Assembly: GCF_018343695.1 (NCBI RefSeq)
Contig: NZ_JAGYPJ010000001.1
Location: forward strand, 817,001-881,000
Length of the DNA stretch: 64,000 nucleotides
DNA from: Lederbergia citrisecunda
GTDB taxonomy: Bacteria; Bacillota; Bacilli; Bacillales; Bacillaceae_C
Direction: 5' to 3'
The notes under the pieces are model-generated. The model saw only the letters and a program-made list of their open reading frames with translations. It was not told the DNA's origin and ran no database searches. A program made the translations under genes and the position numbers. Positions 1 through 9,135 of the stretch are shown here, in pieces. Within the stretch, counting starts at the first letter, position 1. Every line of letters starts with the position of its first letter.

Positions 1-126
1 GTTAATATTTATGTAATTTTTAATATAAAAATGTAGCAGATGTATAGATTTTTCTTCATTTGGTGAATATACAAATGGTGCGAGCACCTAGAAAAATTAA
101 AAATGTTATAGGAGGATTTTAAAAAA

Positions 127-561
127 ATGACACAAATTCGTGATATCATGACTAAGGATGTTCAAACATGTTCTTTAAATGACAACGTATACGAAGTAGC
201 CGTCAAAATGAAAGAAGACGATGTCGGTGTAATACCTATTGTTAATAATGATAAACTTGTAGGCGTTATTACAGATAGAGATATTGTTCTTCGTTGTATT
301 GCGGAAAAAAATCCTCCTTCTTCCAAAGTAGAAGAAATCATGAGCAGTCATTTAGTGACAATAACCCCGGATACAACAACTCAAGAAGCGGCTGGTATTA
401 TGGCTAAAGAGCAAATTCGTCGATTGCCGGTAGTTGAAAATGGAAAATTAGTAGGCATTGTCGCATTGGCAGATTTTGCTGTGAGGGATTTAACGGATAA
501 CCAAGCAAAAGTAGCCTTATCCGAAATATCCGAACCTGATGAAAATCAAGCATATCATTAA
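127..561 (+). CDS. ylbB: CBS-domain protein, YlbB-like
   Basis: A 144-residue cytosolic protein made almost entirely of two CBS motifs, roughly residues 8-60 and 70-125. The first contains GVIPIVNNDKLVGVITDRDI and the second RRLPVVENGKLVGIVALAD. A CBS pair usually binds adenine nucleotides and senses energy or redox state. No catalytic domain is attached, so it is likely a stand-alone regulator whose partner is unknown. Size and position before the YlbC-like gene match B. subtilis YlbB. An AGGAGG ribosome site lies 8 bases before the ATG. A strong terminator follows immediately, so the gene is probably monocistronic. The 126 bases upstream show no other recognisable feature. Confidence 0.9.
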   Translation: MTQIRDIMTKDVQTCSLNDNVYEVAVKMKEDDVGVIPIVNNDKLVGVITDRDIVLRCIAEKNPPSSKVEEIMSSHLVTITPDTTTQEAAGIMAKEQIRRLPVVENGKLVGIVALADFAVRDLTDNQAKVALSEISEPDENQAYH

Positions 562-567
562 CTGTTG

Positions 568-600
568 AACCCTGAATTTTCAGGGTTTTTTATATTTTGA
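568..600 (+). terminator. Rho-independent terminator after ylbB
   Basis: A 9-bp perfect stem (AACCCTGAA / TTCAGGGTT) with a 2-base loop is followed by a T-rich tail. It starts 7 bases after the ylbB stop codon. Confidence 0.85.
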
Positions 601-700
601 ATGTGGAACATGAATGATTAAATGTTATAATGATGGAAAGTAGTTATAGCATACAGTATCACCACAATTGACCATCCAAGATGTTACGAAAGGAGGGAGT

Positions 701-1756
701 GTGCTGCGAACATTATTTCGTGCAATGGTTATATCTGCAATTATTTTTTTTATAATGATTTATTTTTATTCAGATTCTGGAACGAATGAACCTTTAAAAG
801 ATTACAATAATGCTACTCCTCCCAAAATCGATCATTTTATTGATGATGAAAAAACGGATGATACGAATCGTCCGAAAGAAGGCTTATCTGCATATATTGG
901 AAAGTCTGCAAAGAAACTAATTGATGATTACGGTGAGCCTCAAAGAAAAGATCCATCTGCTTATGGATATGAATGGTGGATCTATAAAAATTTTACTGGA
1001 ACCTATATGCAGGCGGGTGTTCAAAAAGGTTCAATCGTTACGATATATGCAATAGGAAATCAATTAAATGTGGCTCCTTACTTAATCGGAGAGACAATCG
1101 AAGACATCTATCGTACTACCTATCTAGAAACAGAAATAATGGTAACTGAAGATAAAAGTACGTATCGATTTGAACTTTCAGAAGAAGATTTAAATGTTCG
1201 CCCACTCGTACAATTAGGTGATATTTTCGCGCAGTTGTCTATCGATAAATATACAGGAACTCTTTCAAGTATTCGATTTTTTGATAAGAAAACATTGATA
1301 ACTCAAAGCCCGTATGAATTAGCCTATCGAGGAGACTTAATTACTCCATCAGAAATTAATGAAGTTCAATGGAAAGAGATAGAAAAAGGTAGTGAACAGC
1401 AAATCTTTGATATTACGAACGTGATACGAAATCGTTTTGGCCTGGATGAGCTGAAATGGGACGACCAAGTATCACAAGTTGCGTATGAACATAGTAAAGA
1501 CATGTTTGATAATGATTATTTTTCGCATGATTCTCCTACATTTGGAACACTTGCTGATAGATTGGAAGCATATCATATAGAATACCAGTCAGCAGCCGAA
1601 AATATCGCTTCGGAATATATCGATGGTCCGGCAGCGGTAGAAGGATGGTTAAATTCTGAAAGACATCGAAAAGCATTATTAGATGGAAATTATTCAAAAC
1701 TAGGTGTTGGAGTATATCAGAAAATTTACACACAAAATTTTATCCAAATTAAGTAA
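701..1756 (+). CDS. ylbC: CAP/SCP-domain secreted or membrane-anchored protein, YlbC-like
   Basis: About 351 residues. An N-terminal hydrophobic segment (about residues 6-22) acts as a signal or membrane anchor. A CAP-associated N-domain follows (about 60-215, beginning near YIGKSAKKLIDDYGEP), then a CAP/SCP/PR1 domain (about 230-345) with the family pattern VIRNRFGLDEL, VAYEHSKDMFDNDYFSHDSP, AENIA and WLNSERHRKALL. The protein should act outside the membrane; substrates of bacterial CAP proteins are mostly unknown. The GTG at 701 is chosen because GGAGG lies 4 bases upstream, whereas the TTG at 668 has no ribosome site. The family and position match B. subtilis YlbC. A terminator follows at 1761. 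Confidence 0.88.
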   Translation: MLRTLFRAMVISAIIFFIMIYFYSDSGTNEPLKDYNNATPPKIDHFIDDEKTDDTNRPKEGLSAYIGKSAKKLIDDYGEPQRKDPSAYGYEWWIYKNFTGTYMQAGVQKGSIVTIYAIGNQLNVAPYLIGETIEDIYRTTYLETEIMVTEDKSTYRFELSEEDLNVRPLVQLGDIFAQLSIDKYTGTLSSIRFFDKKTLITQSPYELAYRGDLITPSEINEVQWKEIEKGSEQQIFDITNVIRNRFGLDELKWDDQVSQVAYEHSKDMFDNDYFSHDSPTFGTLADRLEAYHIEYQSAAENIASEYIDGPAAVEGWLNSERHRKALLDGNYSKLGVGVYQKIYTQNFIQIK

Positions 1757-1760
1757 CCTT

Positions 1761-1784
1761 AAGACCTTTATTAGGTCTTTTTCT
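1761..1784 (+). terminator. Rho-independent terminator after ylbC
   Basis: Stem AAGACCT / AGGTCTT with a 5-base loop and a following TTTTC tail, just after the ylbC stop. Confidence 0.75.
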
Positions 1785-1861
1785 TATGGAGATAATCACC
1801 ATTATCACCATTTATCCATACTCTGCATATAAGGATAAATGAAATAGATGAGGTGACATAC

Positions 1862-2269
1862 ATGGCGAGTAAAAGTCTACATCCGTCCGTGGAACAATTT
1901 AAGTCTTTTGTTAAAGAGCATCCCAAACTTTTACAGTCAGTCAGGAAAAAAGAAAATACATGGCAGGAATTATATGAAGATTGGTTTTTACTTGGAGCAG
2001 ATGATCCAAAATGGGCTCAGTTTGAGGATAATAATACCGAACAGGCCGTCAGTAATAATGAACCTGAACCGGAACAAAAAAACTGGATGAATCAAATCAC
2101 TGGAATTATAAAAAATATGGATGCCAATCAAGTGCAGCATCATATCAACCAATTGAGTCAAGCAATTGGCGCAATTCAAGGTGTAATCAATCAATTTCAA
2201 ACAAATAATCCACCTACCATAAATCAACCACCCGCCAACAATAATCCATTTGCATTTAAAAAAGACTAA
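1862..2269 (+). CDS. ylbD: YlbD-like putative spore coat protein
   Basis: A 135-residue protein with an N-terminal domain (LHPSVEQFKSFVKEHPKLL, then ENTWQELYEDWFLLG and DDPKW) typical of the YlbD family, annotated in Bacillus as a putative coat protein. The C-terminal third is rich in Asn, Gln and Pro (for example QTNNPPTINQPPANNN) and looks disordered, which suits a surface or coat component. No signal peptide is seen. The ATG at 1862 is preferred over the in-frame GTG at 1853, because the GAGGTGA ribosome site overlaps the GTG. It is followed closely by ylbE, the usual partner. Confidence 0.88.
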   Translation: MASKSLHPSVEQFKSFVKEHPKLLQSVRKKENTWQELYEDWFLLGADDPKWAQFEDNNTEQAVSNNEPEPEQKNWMNQITGIIKNMDANQVQHHINQLSQAIGAIQGVINQFQTNNPPTINQPPANNNPFAFKKD

Positions 2270-2301
2270 TGCATTTGTATAAAATATAAAGGAGTTGATA
2301 G

Positions 2302-2541
2302 GTGTTGAGACAAGAAGTCTTACAATATATCCATTCGAAAAATGAGTTGAGACAATTTATTCGGGAACAACCATATTGGTATCGAAAATTGTCAAGGGAA
2401 CCAGAATCGTTGCAACAATTTGAAATTGCCTCATTGCATTATTTTAAACGGACCATTCCTCATCAAGTAGAAAAATTTTCAAATGGACTGCAAATGGCTT
2501 CAATGATGATGGGTATGTTACAGTCACTAAAAGCAAACTAA
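2302..2541 (+). CDS. ylbE: YlbE-like protein
   Basis: A 79-residue soluble protein beginning with RQEVLQYIHSKNELRQFIREQP and containing WYRKLSREPESL. This matches the short YlbE-like family of spore formers, which has no known biochemical function. It has a GTG start with AAAGGAG 7 bases upstream; a TTG at 2305 is an alternative. It lies 32 bases after ylbD and is probably co-transcribed with it. The C-terminus has a Met-rich amphipathic stretch (QMASMMMGMLQSL). Confidence 0.85.
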   Translation: MLRQEVLQYIHSKNELRQFIREQPYWYRKLSREPESLQQFEIASLHYFKRTIPHQVEKFSNGLQMASMMMGMLQSLKAN

Positions 2542-2598
2542 ATCTTTTTCGTATGAACCTCATTCTTTAGTGAAAACTAAGGAAGAGGAGTGATTACG

Positions 2599-2982
2599 TT
2601 GAAAAAAATGATGGTTTGCTTATTTCTTTTTTTTCTTATTACTGGATGTAGACAAAAACTACCTGAGCCGGAGTCTTATGTTGCAAAGGCATCCGATCAT
2701 ATTAATAAAAGTCCACAATTAATGGATGTACGCCATATTGTTGATGGGCGTAATGTTAAAATTGAATGCATTGTTTCAGGGGTTTCCTTCGTTAATAATA
2801 TCGATCATAATTATGGAAAAATAATAGTTTATGTCGATGGCCTAAGGCATGGAGAATTTACTACTCCTGCATTTATCATTAAAAATTTAAGTCCAGGAAC
2901 CCATAGGTTAAAAATAGATGTTGTTAAGCCTAATAGCCAGTCCTTCGGTATAAATCGCCAGTTTATGGTTAAAATCAATTAA
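2599..2982 (+). CDS. Putative lipoprotein of unknown function
   Basis: 127 residues with a classical lipoprotein signal: KK, a hydrophobic core of about 12 residues, then the lipobox LITGC, giving a lipid-modified Cys near residue 18. The mature part (about 110 residues) has a predicted all-beta look (VKIECIVSGVSF, KIIVYVDGLRHGEF, LSPGTHRLKIDVV), like a small Ig-type or carbohydrate-binding-like sandwich, but I recognise no family. The TTG at 2599 is chosen because GAGGAG lies 8 bases upstream; the GTG at 2590 overlaps that site. B. subtilis has no gene here between ylbE and ylbF, so it is lineage-specific. Confidence 0.75.
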   Translation: MKKMMVCLFLFFLITGCRQKLPEPESYVAKASDHINKSPQLMDVRHIVDGRNVKIECIVSGVSFVNNIDHNYGKIIVYVDGLRHGEFTTPAFIIKNLSPGTHRLKIDVVKPNSQSFGINRQFMVKIN

Positions 2983-3036
2983 TACAAGTCGCACTGAACC
3001 TAAAAACATGATAAAATAACGATTGGAGGTGGGCTA

Positions 3037-3483
3037 ATGCTTGCTACAATCGAAAGTGTCGAAATAATTGAAAAAGCAGAGTTGATCGCAGAGCTTGTAA
3101 TTGCTTCAGAAATTGCTGACAAGTACAGGTTTTTTTATCATAAATTAAAGAACGACAACGATACAAAAAAGAAAATCGTTGAGTTTAACAAGATGAAGGA
3201 ATTATATACCGATGTCCAAAGATTTGGTCGTTATCATCCTGACTATAAGGAAATAATGATTAAAACGCGAGAAAGAAAAAGAGAAATGGATCTAGATGAA
3301 AATGTAGCGAATTTTCGAAGAGCTGAAAATGAGTTGCAGTCGTTATTGGATGAAATTAGCCTTATCATTGGAAGATCGGTATCTGAACATATTAAAGTGC
3401 CAACTGGGAACCCGTTTTTTGATTCAGGATCTTCGTGTAGCGGCGGATGCGGGAGCGGAGGAGCCTGCGGTTGTTCAGCATAA
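3037..3483 (+). CDS. ylbF: YlbF, RicF component of the RicA-RicF-RicT (Y) complex
   Basis: 148 residues. The protein is mostly helical (about residues 10-120; ELIASEIADKYRFF-type YlbF/YmcA family repeat) and ends in a Cys/Gly-rich tail with five cysteines, CSGGCGSGGACGCS. In B. subtilis, YlbF acts with YmcA and YaaT, binds Fe-S clusters and promotes RNase Y-dependent mRNA processing, competence, biofilm formation and sporulation. The Cys tail is consistent with cluster binding. It has a strong GGAGGTGGG ribosome site. ylbG follows after 27 bases. Confidence 0.93.
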   Translation: MLATIESVEIIEKAELIAELVIASEIADKYRFFYHKLKNDNDTKKKIVEFNKMKELYTDVQRFGRYHPDYKEIMIKTRERKREMDLDENVANFRRAENELQSLLDEISLIIGRSVSEHIKVPTGNPFFDSGSSCSGGCGSGGACGCSA

Positions 3484-3510
3484 TGAAGGAAGGTATAAAG
3501 GGGAAAGAGT

Positions 3511-3786
3511 ATGCTTAGTGGAAGACAAGGATTGATTGTTTGGCTATTTAGTTTAAAAAATGCAAAGGCACTTAGAAGATTTGGAAATATACATTATATA
3601 TCCAAACGAATGAAATACGTAGTCCTTTATTGTGCACAAGATGAAGCTGTTGCACTATCCGAAAAATTATCTTCAATGCCATTTGTAAAAAAAGTAGAAC
3701 TGTCTTATAAGCCATTTTTAAAAACCGAGTTCGAAAATGCAAAACCAGATAAAGCAAAGGAATATGATTATCGGCTAGGAATTTAA
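3511..3786 (+). CDS. ylbG: YlbG-family (DUF2129) protein
   Basis: A 91-residue soluble protein matching the UPF0298/YlbG family in length and pattern: [37 protein letters not shown] followed by a second half with [11 protein letters not shown]. The alternating beta-alpha pattern suggests a small ferredoxin-like fold. Function is unknown. Its fixed place directly after ylbF suggests co-expression. The ribosome site AAAGGGG lies upstream of the ATG, and a terminator follows. Confidence 0.9.
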   Translation: MLSGRQGLIVWLFSLKNAKALRRFGNIHYISKRMKYVVLYCAQDEAVALSEKLSSMPFVKKVELSYKPFLKTEFENAKPDKAKEYDYRLGI

Positions 3787-3794
3787 ATATTTGT

Positions 3795-3830
3795 AAAGGC
3801 TGCCAATAAGTTAATAAGGTAGCCTTTTTA
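3795..3830 (+). terminator. Rho-independent terminator after ylbG
   Basis: Stem AAAGGCTGCC / GGTAGCCTTT with one mismatch and a T5 tail. It closes the ylbF-ylbG unit. Confidence 0.75.
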
Positions 3831-3860
3831 TCATTATGATACATACTAGGAGTCATAACA

Positions 3861-5249
3861 TTGAAAAGAGTCATTTTTGTTTTAATTATTTTTATTAGTC
3901 TTATCGGAGGCTTGTTATTTTACCAGTGGGTTGGATACTCATCAAAAACTGTGGGAGTCAACCAACATATAGAACAAACGATTAATATTAAGCATACGGA
4001 TAACAGTTTCAAAGTGGAACAAACGATAACAGGGGTAAAAGGCAAACAATATACAATAAAGGTTCCTACAGAAGCAAACAATATTAGATGCACTAATAAT
4101 GAGGTAGAATGTCATATTCAAACATCAAATCAAGTTGTTTTACAAGATGGTCATGTCATGTTTCTGTATGACTTGCCTTCGAATAAAGACGTTAAAAGTC
4201 TCCTCTTAGAAAATTATAGTATAAAACTTCAGGAAATTGAGGTGGGCTCAACAAAAGTTCAATTAAGTGATTCTATTTGGAGAAATGGAAATTGGATCAG
4301 TACCTCTGAAATTGCAAATAAAAGAAAATTGGATTTGGTAGATTACTATGTAATTGAAAATGAAGGAAATGAGCCAGTGTTATATTGGCAAGCTGAGCCA
4401 CTTCATCGAAATGAAGTGAATAAGAACTTCATTGTCTATTCTAATTCAAAAATACGTCATGATTTATTTGAAACAAAAGAAAAACTACCTAATCAAGGAA
4501 AAGCCATTCATATAGTGTTATCAAATCTACACGAAGAAGTAGAGAAACAAAATTTTCTCATTTTAAGTACTAAAAGACAACCACAAGAAATAAAAGAAAA
4601 AATAACAATTGCATTTATCTATTCTGTCTTTAACAATCCTACTGATTCGATAAGGATTACTGATATCATTTCGTCAATTATACTTAATAAACCAATAGGT
4701 GATTCGAAATCTATAAAAATATATAAAGAAATGAAAGACAAGCTAACTAGCGACGAGCTAAACAGTTGGAAAGAAAAAGTATTTGATTTACATCAGCGCA
4801 ATATTAATCTAAAAAAGCTGGATGGATTATTAGAAGAAGTTACTGGTTTCAAGTCATCTTTTTTTAAGGATAATGCGTCGACGAAAGAGAAGTTACTACC
4901 TATGTTACTTTTGGATGCAAGAGAACTAAATATTAAAGGCAGTAAAGTTGATGATGTAAAAATCGTTCACGAAAAAGGAATTATGATGATTGAGTTTGTT
5001 CCTTTATTAGAGGCATTGCAATATGAAGTAAGTTTAGCTGATAAAGGTGTAGTTAAAGCGGAAAAGGGTGCAATTAAATATCGATTTTATCCAAATAAAC
5101 GGATATTTGAACTAAATAATCAAAAATACGGCATGTCTCATGCGCCTATCGTTGACATCGATGGGCATGCTTATATTCAAATGAATATAGTTGATACGCT
5201 TTTAAATGTAAAAATAACTGAGAATGAAACAAAAATCGTGCTTAATTAA
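3861..5249 (+). CDS. Membrane-anchored protein with C-terminal stalk (copper amine oxidase N-like) domain
   Basis: 462 residues. An N-terminal KR-hydrophobic segment (about 2-24) acts as an uncleaved anchor or signal. A long extracellular region follows with no recognised motif. The C-terminal stretch of about 90 residues (from EFVPLLEALQYEVSL through HAPIVDIDGHAYIQMNIVDTLL) resembles the stalk or copper amine oxidase N-terminal-like repeat found on Firmicute surface proteins. The core may be a binding module; I do not recognise it. It has a TTG start with AGGAG 8 bases upstream. The gene is inserted between ylbG and the csfG/rsmD region, where B. subtilis has none. The downstream boundary is an intergenic repeat. 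Confidence 0.8.
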   Translation: MKRVIFVLIIFISLIGGLLFYQWVGYSSKTVGVNQHIEQTINIKHTDNSFKVEQTITGVKGKQYTIKVPTEANNIRCTNNEVECHIQTSNQVVLQDGHVMFLYDLPSNKDVKSLLLENYSIKLQEIEVGSTKVQLSDSIWRNGNWISTSEIANKRKLDLVDYYVIENEGNEPVLYWQAEPLHRNEVNKNFIVYSNSKIRHDLFETKEKLPNQGKAIHIVLSNLHEEVEKQNFLILSTKRQPQEIKEKITIAFIYSVFNNPTDSIRITDIISSIILNKPIGDSKSIKIYKEMKDKLTSDELNSWKEKVFDLHQRNINLKKLDGLLEEVTGFKSSFFKDNASTKEKLLPMLLLDARELNIKGSKVDDVKIVHEKGIMMIEFVPLLEALQYEVSLADKGVVKAEKGAIKYRFYPNKRIFELNNQKYGMSHAPIVDIDGHAYIQMNIVDTLLNVKITENETKIVLN

Positions 5250-5269
5250 AAATATAATTACTGTTAAAT

Positions 5270-5430
5270 TGTATGTTTTGTTTAGATGCGACTAGCAAAT
5301 TTCCTGTCATTTTCTTTTCGATGATAAGTAAAAGGACGAAATTGGAGCGTCGTCAAGGGAATAACATCCTGTAGGACGGTATTTCGATACGTAAGGAGCC
5401 TACGCTTATCTTGTTTAGAGTCTCGCCCTT
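5270..5430 (+). repeat. Decayed copy of the dispersed intergenic repeat
   Basis: Contains GACTAGCAAA, then CTGTCATTTTC, GATGATAAGTAAA and later CGCTTATCTTGTTT. These fragments recur in the same order at 17461-17668 and 27600-27840. The copy is degenerate and its edges are uncertain. The gap from 5250 to 5821 holds this element and then the csfG-like RNA. Confidence 0.45.
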
Positions 5431-5544
5431 TCTATGCAATCAACAATGTAGCAGATGGGACAATGAGCGTTAACAAACATCAACACAAAAAATGCACATA
5501 GGATGGGGATAACTCGTTGTTACAGACTATTTCTATGTAGCCAA

Positions 5545-5715
5545 ATTTAAAAAAACCCTGCATCTTCATGCAGGGTCCTTCTATTTCCGTAAAAAACGGA
5601 TAGAAGGTAAAGGGAGAGGAGAAACCGGAGGAAGAACTTAAGGGGAACGTAAGTCTTCTCCGCGGTTGGCAACAACATCACATGATGCTGTTATGGTCAT
5701 TATCGCCTTAATAGT
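5545..5715 (-). ncRNA. csfG: Probable CsfG-like sporulation small RNA
   Basis: Read on the minus strand, this stretch forms a long hairpin (arms 5650-5667 and 5622-5640), a pyrimidine-rich linker that could pair with Shine-Dalgarno sequences, a second hairpin (about 5578-5602) and a clean terminator (stem 5556-5575, then seven T). CsfG of B. subtilis is a forespore small RNA described between ylbG and ylbH, which is this position apart from the inserted 462-residue gene. A TGAATA box (5746-5751, minus) resembles a sigma-G -35 element, but the -10 region is poor, so the 5' end is a guess. The assignment rests on position and structure. Confidence 0.55.
5549..5576 (-). terminator. Terminator of the csfG-like RNA
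   Basis: An 8-bp perfect GC-rich stem (CCCTGCAT / ATGCAGGG) with a 4-base loop. The A7 run is on the plus-strand left side, giving a U7 tail for minus-strand transcription, so this terminator works leftwards. Confidence 0.8.
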
Positions 5716-5821
5716 AATTTTTATACTCTTTTTGGTTAGAGGGAATATTCATTTTGATTGGAATGCTAATTTGAATTGTGATAGGATGTAAAGGAAAAAT
5801 CTAATACAAATTGGTGAAGAT

Positions 5822-6873
<1,052 letters not shown>

Positions 6874-7010
6874 TAACTAAAGTGGAGATAATTGTCCGTC
6901 GAGGTTGAATTTTCGTCAGGGTAAGTACAAGAAATGTACTTCTCGATAGACTGCTTGTTCTAAACGGAAGCTACCCTCAAATACTATTAACATTGTCTAA
7001 CTCAGCAATA

Positions 7011-7047
7011 AAATGGATCCTACACATTTGTAGAATCCATTTTTTTA
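7011..7047. terminator. Terminator between coaD and ylbJ
   Basis: Stem around AAAATGGAT-CTAC / GTAG-ATCCATTTT with a T7 tail on the plus strand and an A-run on the other side. It can serve both converging genes. Its left arm overlaps the last codons of ylbJ. Confidence 0.7.
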
Positions 7048-8240
7048 ACTAATAAATATGTATAGATCATTAAAGATAGTATGGTAATGATCGGTCCTAT
7101 TACAACAAACAGATTCAATGTATATTCCCACCATAAGTCATGTTCTTGTAACATGACTGGAATTACATTATTGCCTGATACTATATGAAGTTTTTCGGCA
7201 AAAGGCTTCCAAAGCAAAAAGGTGATTCCAGCGGCGAGGAAACCGTGTAGAATTCTTGCCATAAAAAAAGGTTTGAATTTAATATCCGTTAACGCGATAA
7301 TGCTTGCGACTTGAGCTTGAACACTAAATCCGCTAAAGCCCAAAATAAAGCTTGTAATCATAGCTTGGTGCATCAAATTTGCTTCATTCACTTGACTAGC
7401 CATTTGACTGCCTAATGTTATTTCAAAAATACCTGCAATAATTGGAACACCTAATTCTTGCGGTAAATGGAAAATCTTTAAAATATATTCCGTAAAACCA
7501 GCAAGTAGGAAAGTGATATTTAATTGATATAGCAATTTATTAATGACGGAAAAAAGGATAATAAAACCGCCTATCATCAGCAAAGTTTGAACAGAGGAGA
7601 TGACGGCATCGCCAAGTAATTTTCCTATTGGCTGTTTGTTCATTATCCTTGTTCTATGAAGTTCAGATAATGCATGTGAGAAAATCTTCCATGGTGATCG
7701 TCTTTCTCGATACACTCTTTTTTCTTTTTCTCCATAAAACCTCATACATATTCCAACCAAGAAGTTTCCTAAATAATGAGCAAAGGCAAATAGAATTCCT
7801 AACCTTGGGTTTAGGAAAAATCCTACAGAAACCGCTCCGAAGATAAAAAGGGGACTGGATGAATTCGTAAAAGAAACTAATCGCTCCGCTTCCACTCTTG
7901 AGAGTTGCCTTTCCTGTCTAAGTCTTGCGCTTAGTTTCGCTCCAGCAGGGAAACCAGTAGCCATTCCCATCGCCCAAGCGAAGCCTCCTACACCCGGAAC
8001 TCTAAATAATGGCCTCATTAAAGGCTCTAAAAGTACACCCATAAATTTTACTACTCCAAAACCGATAAGCAATTCAGAAATAACGAAAAAAGGAAATAAA
8101 GAAGGAAATACAATTTCCCACCACATATTTAATCCTCGGATAGATGCACTAAAAGATTCCTTGGGGAAAAGAATCATGGAGCATGCCATAATCGTAACTC
8201 CAGATGCAAGTAAAATGGTTTTCATTTTTGATAAATTCAA
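7020..8240 (-). CDS. ylbJ: Sporulation integral membrane protein YlbJ
   Basis: About 406 residues with roughly eight or more hydrophobic segments and the nucleoside-recognition (Gate) domain pattern: WWEIVFPSLFPFFVISELLIGFG, GVLLEPLMRPLFRVPGVGG, MGMATGFPAGAKLSARLRQ and SVQTLLMIGGFIILFS. YlbJ of B. subtilis is a mother-cell membrane protein needed for heat-resistant spores. The substrate is not proven. The TTG at 8240 gives an N-terminus starting MNLSK, as I remember for B. subtilis YlbJ, with a GGGGG ribosome site upstream; a GTG at 8267 is also open. The gene is divergent from the patatin gene. Confidence 0.92.
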   Translation of the reverse strand: MNLSKMKTILLASGVTIMACSMILFPKESFSASIRGLNMWWEIVFPSLFPFFVISELLIGFGVVKFMGVLLEPLMRPLFRVPGVGGFAWAMGMATGFPAGAKLSARLRQERQLSRVEAERLVSFTNSSSPLFIFGAVSVGFFLNPRLGILFAFAHYLGNFLVGICMRFYGEKEKRVYRERRSPWKIFSHALSELHRTRIMNKQPIGKLLGDAVISSVQTLLMIGGFIILFSVINKLLYQLNITFLLAGFTEYILKIFHLPQELGVPIIAGIFEITLGSQMASQVNEANLMHQAMITSFILGFSGFSVQAQVASIIALTDIKFKPFFMARILHGFLAAGITFLLWKPFAEKLHIVSGNNVIPVMLQEHDLWWEYTLNLFVVIGPIITILSLMIYTYLLVKKMDSTNV

Positions 8241-8328
8241 TGGCCCTACCCCCTGTCCAACATCCACATAATCAATATACTCATAGAATAGTCTTTTAGA
8301 CCATAAAATGTGGTGGGGGGAGATATGT

Positions 8329-9135
8329 GTGATAATGCCGAAAATTGGGTTGGCATTGGGATCTGGTGGAGCAAGAGGATTTGCACATCTAGGAGTATTA
8401 AAAGCATTAAGGGATCATTCCATACCCATTCATATGATTGCTGGAAGCAGCATGGGGGCTCTTGTTGGCTGTTTCTATGCGTTTGGACATGATTTAGATC
8501 AAATAATAAAACTGTCCATTGCTTTTAAACGAAAATATTATCTTGATTTTACTGTTCCTAAAATGGGATTTATTATTGGGAACCGAGTCAAAAGCTTAGT
8601 TGATTTATTTATGCATGGTAAAAATCTAGAAGATTTGCAAATACCTGTTTGTGTCATTGCAACCGATTTGCAAACTGGTGAAAAAATAGAATTTAGGAAA
8701 GGACATATAGCATCAGTAGTAAGGGCAAGCATTGCCATACCAGGAATATTCATACCCGAAAAACTAAACGGGAGACTTCTTGTAGACGGAGGGGTCGCTG
8801 ATCGAGTTCCAGTTTCGTCTGTGAAAAAAATGGGTGCTGATCTTGTAATTAGTTCAGATGTTGCAGGTGTAAATACAAAAGCAGAAATTTTAAATGTATA
8901 CGATGTCATTATGCAAAGCCTAGATATTTTGCAAATGGAAATTGGTACGGCACGGGAAATTGAATCAGATATTATGATTCACCCTCCATTGGAGCAATTT
9001 AGTGCCCGTGCTTTTAAAAATATTGAAGAAATTATTAGAGTTGGGGAAGATGAAACGTTAAAAAAAATTCCTGAAATCAAAAAAATAATTCAGGAATTTC
9101 AATTAAATAGTAATGAAAAAATAAAAGAAAGCTAA
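8329..9135 (+). CDS. ylbK: Patatin-like phospholipase family protein, YlbK-like
   Basis: A 268-residue RssA/NTE-type patatin hydrolase. It has the oxyanion-hole loop GSGGARGFAHLGVL (about residues 10-23), the nucleophile elbow AGSSMG (Ser of GxSxG near residue 42) and the catalytic Asp motif VDGGVADRVP. It probably hydrolyses an acyl ester at the membrane; the natural substrate is unknown. The GTG at 8329 is chosen because a GGGGGGAG ribosome site lies 6 bases upstream. The stop overlaps the end of the converging tmcAL gene by 4 bases. B. subtilis has ylbL next; here it is absent. Confidence 0.92.
   Translation: MIMPKIGLALGSGGARGFAHLGVLKALRDHSIPIHMIAGSSMGALVGCFYAFGHDLDQIIKLSIAFKRKYYLDFTVPKMGFIIGNRVKSLVDLFMHGKNLEDLQIPVCVIATDLQTGEKIEFRKGHIASVVRASIAIPGIFIPEKLNGRLLVDGGVADRVPVSSVKKMGADLVISSDVAGVNTKAEILNVYDVIMQSLDILQMEIGTAREIESDIMIHPPLEQFSARAFKNIEEIIRVGEDETLKKIPEIKKIIQEFQLNSNEKIKES

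Noticed and set aside
5666-5791. A 41-codon plus-strand frame (TTG at 5666 or ATG at 5693) with one hydrophobic helix (MVIIALIVIFILFLVRG)
   Set aside because: No ribosome site, and it is antisense to the probable promoter and start of the csfG-like RNA. The hydrophobic stretch is what an AT-rich sequence often gives by chance.
6902-7010. Possible structured RNA after coaD (AAGTACA / TGTACTT inside AGGGTA / TACCCT)
   Set aside because: The pairings are short and separated by unpaired sequence, with no conserved motif; insufficient support.
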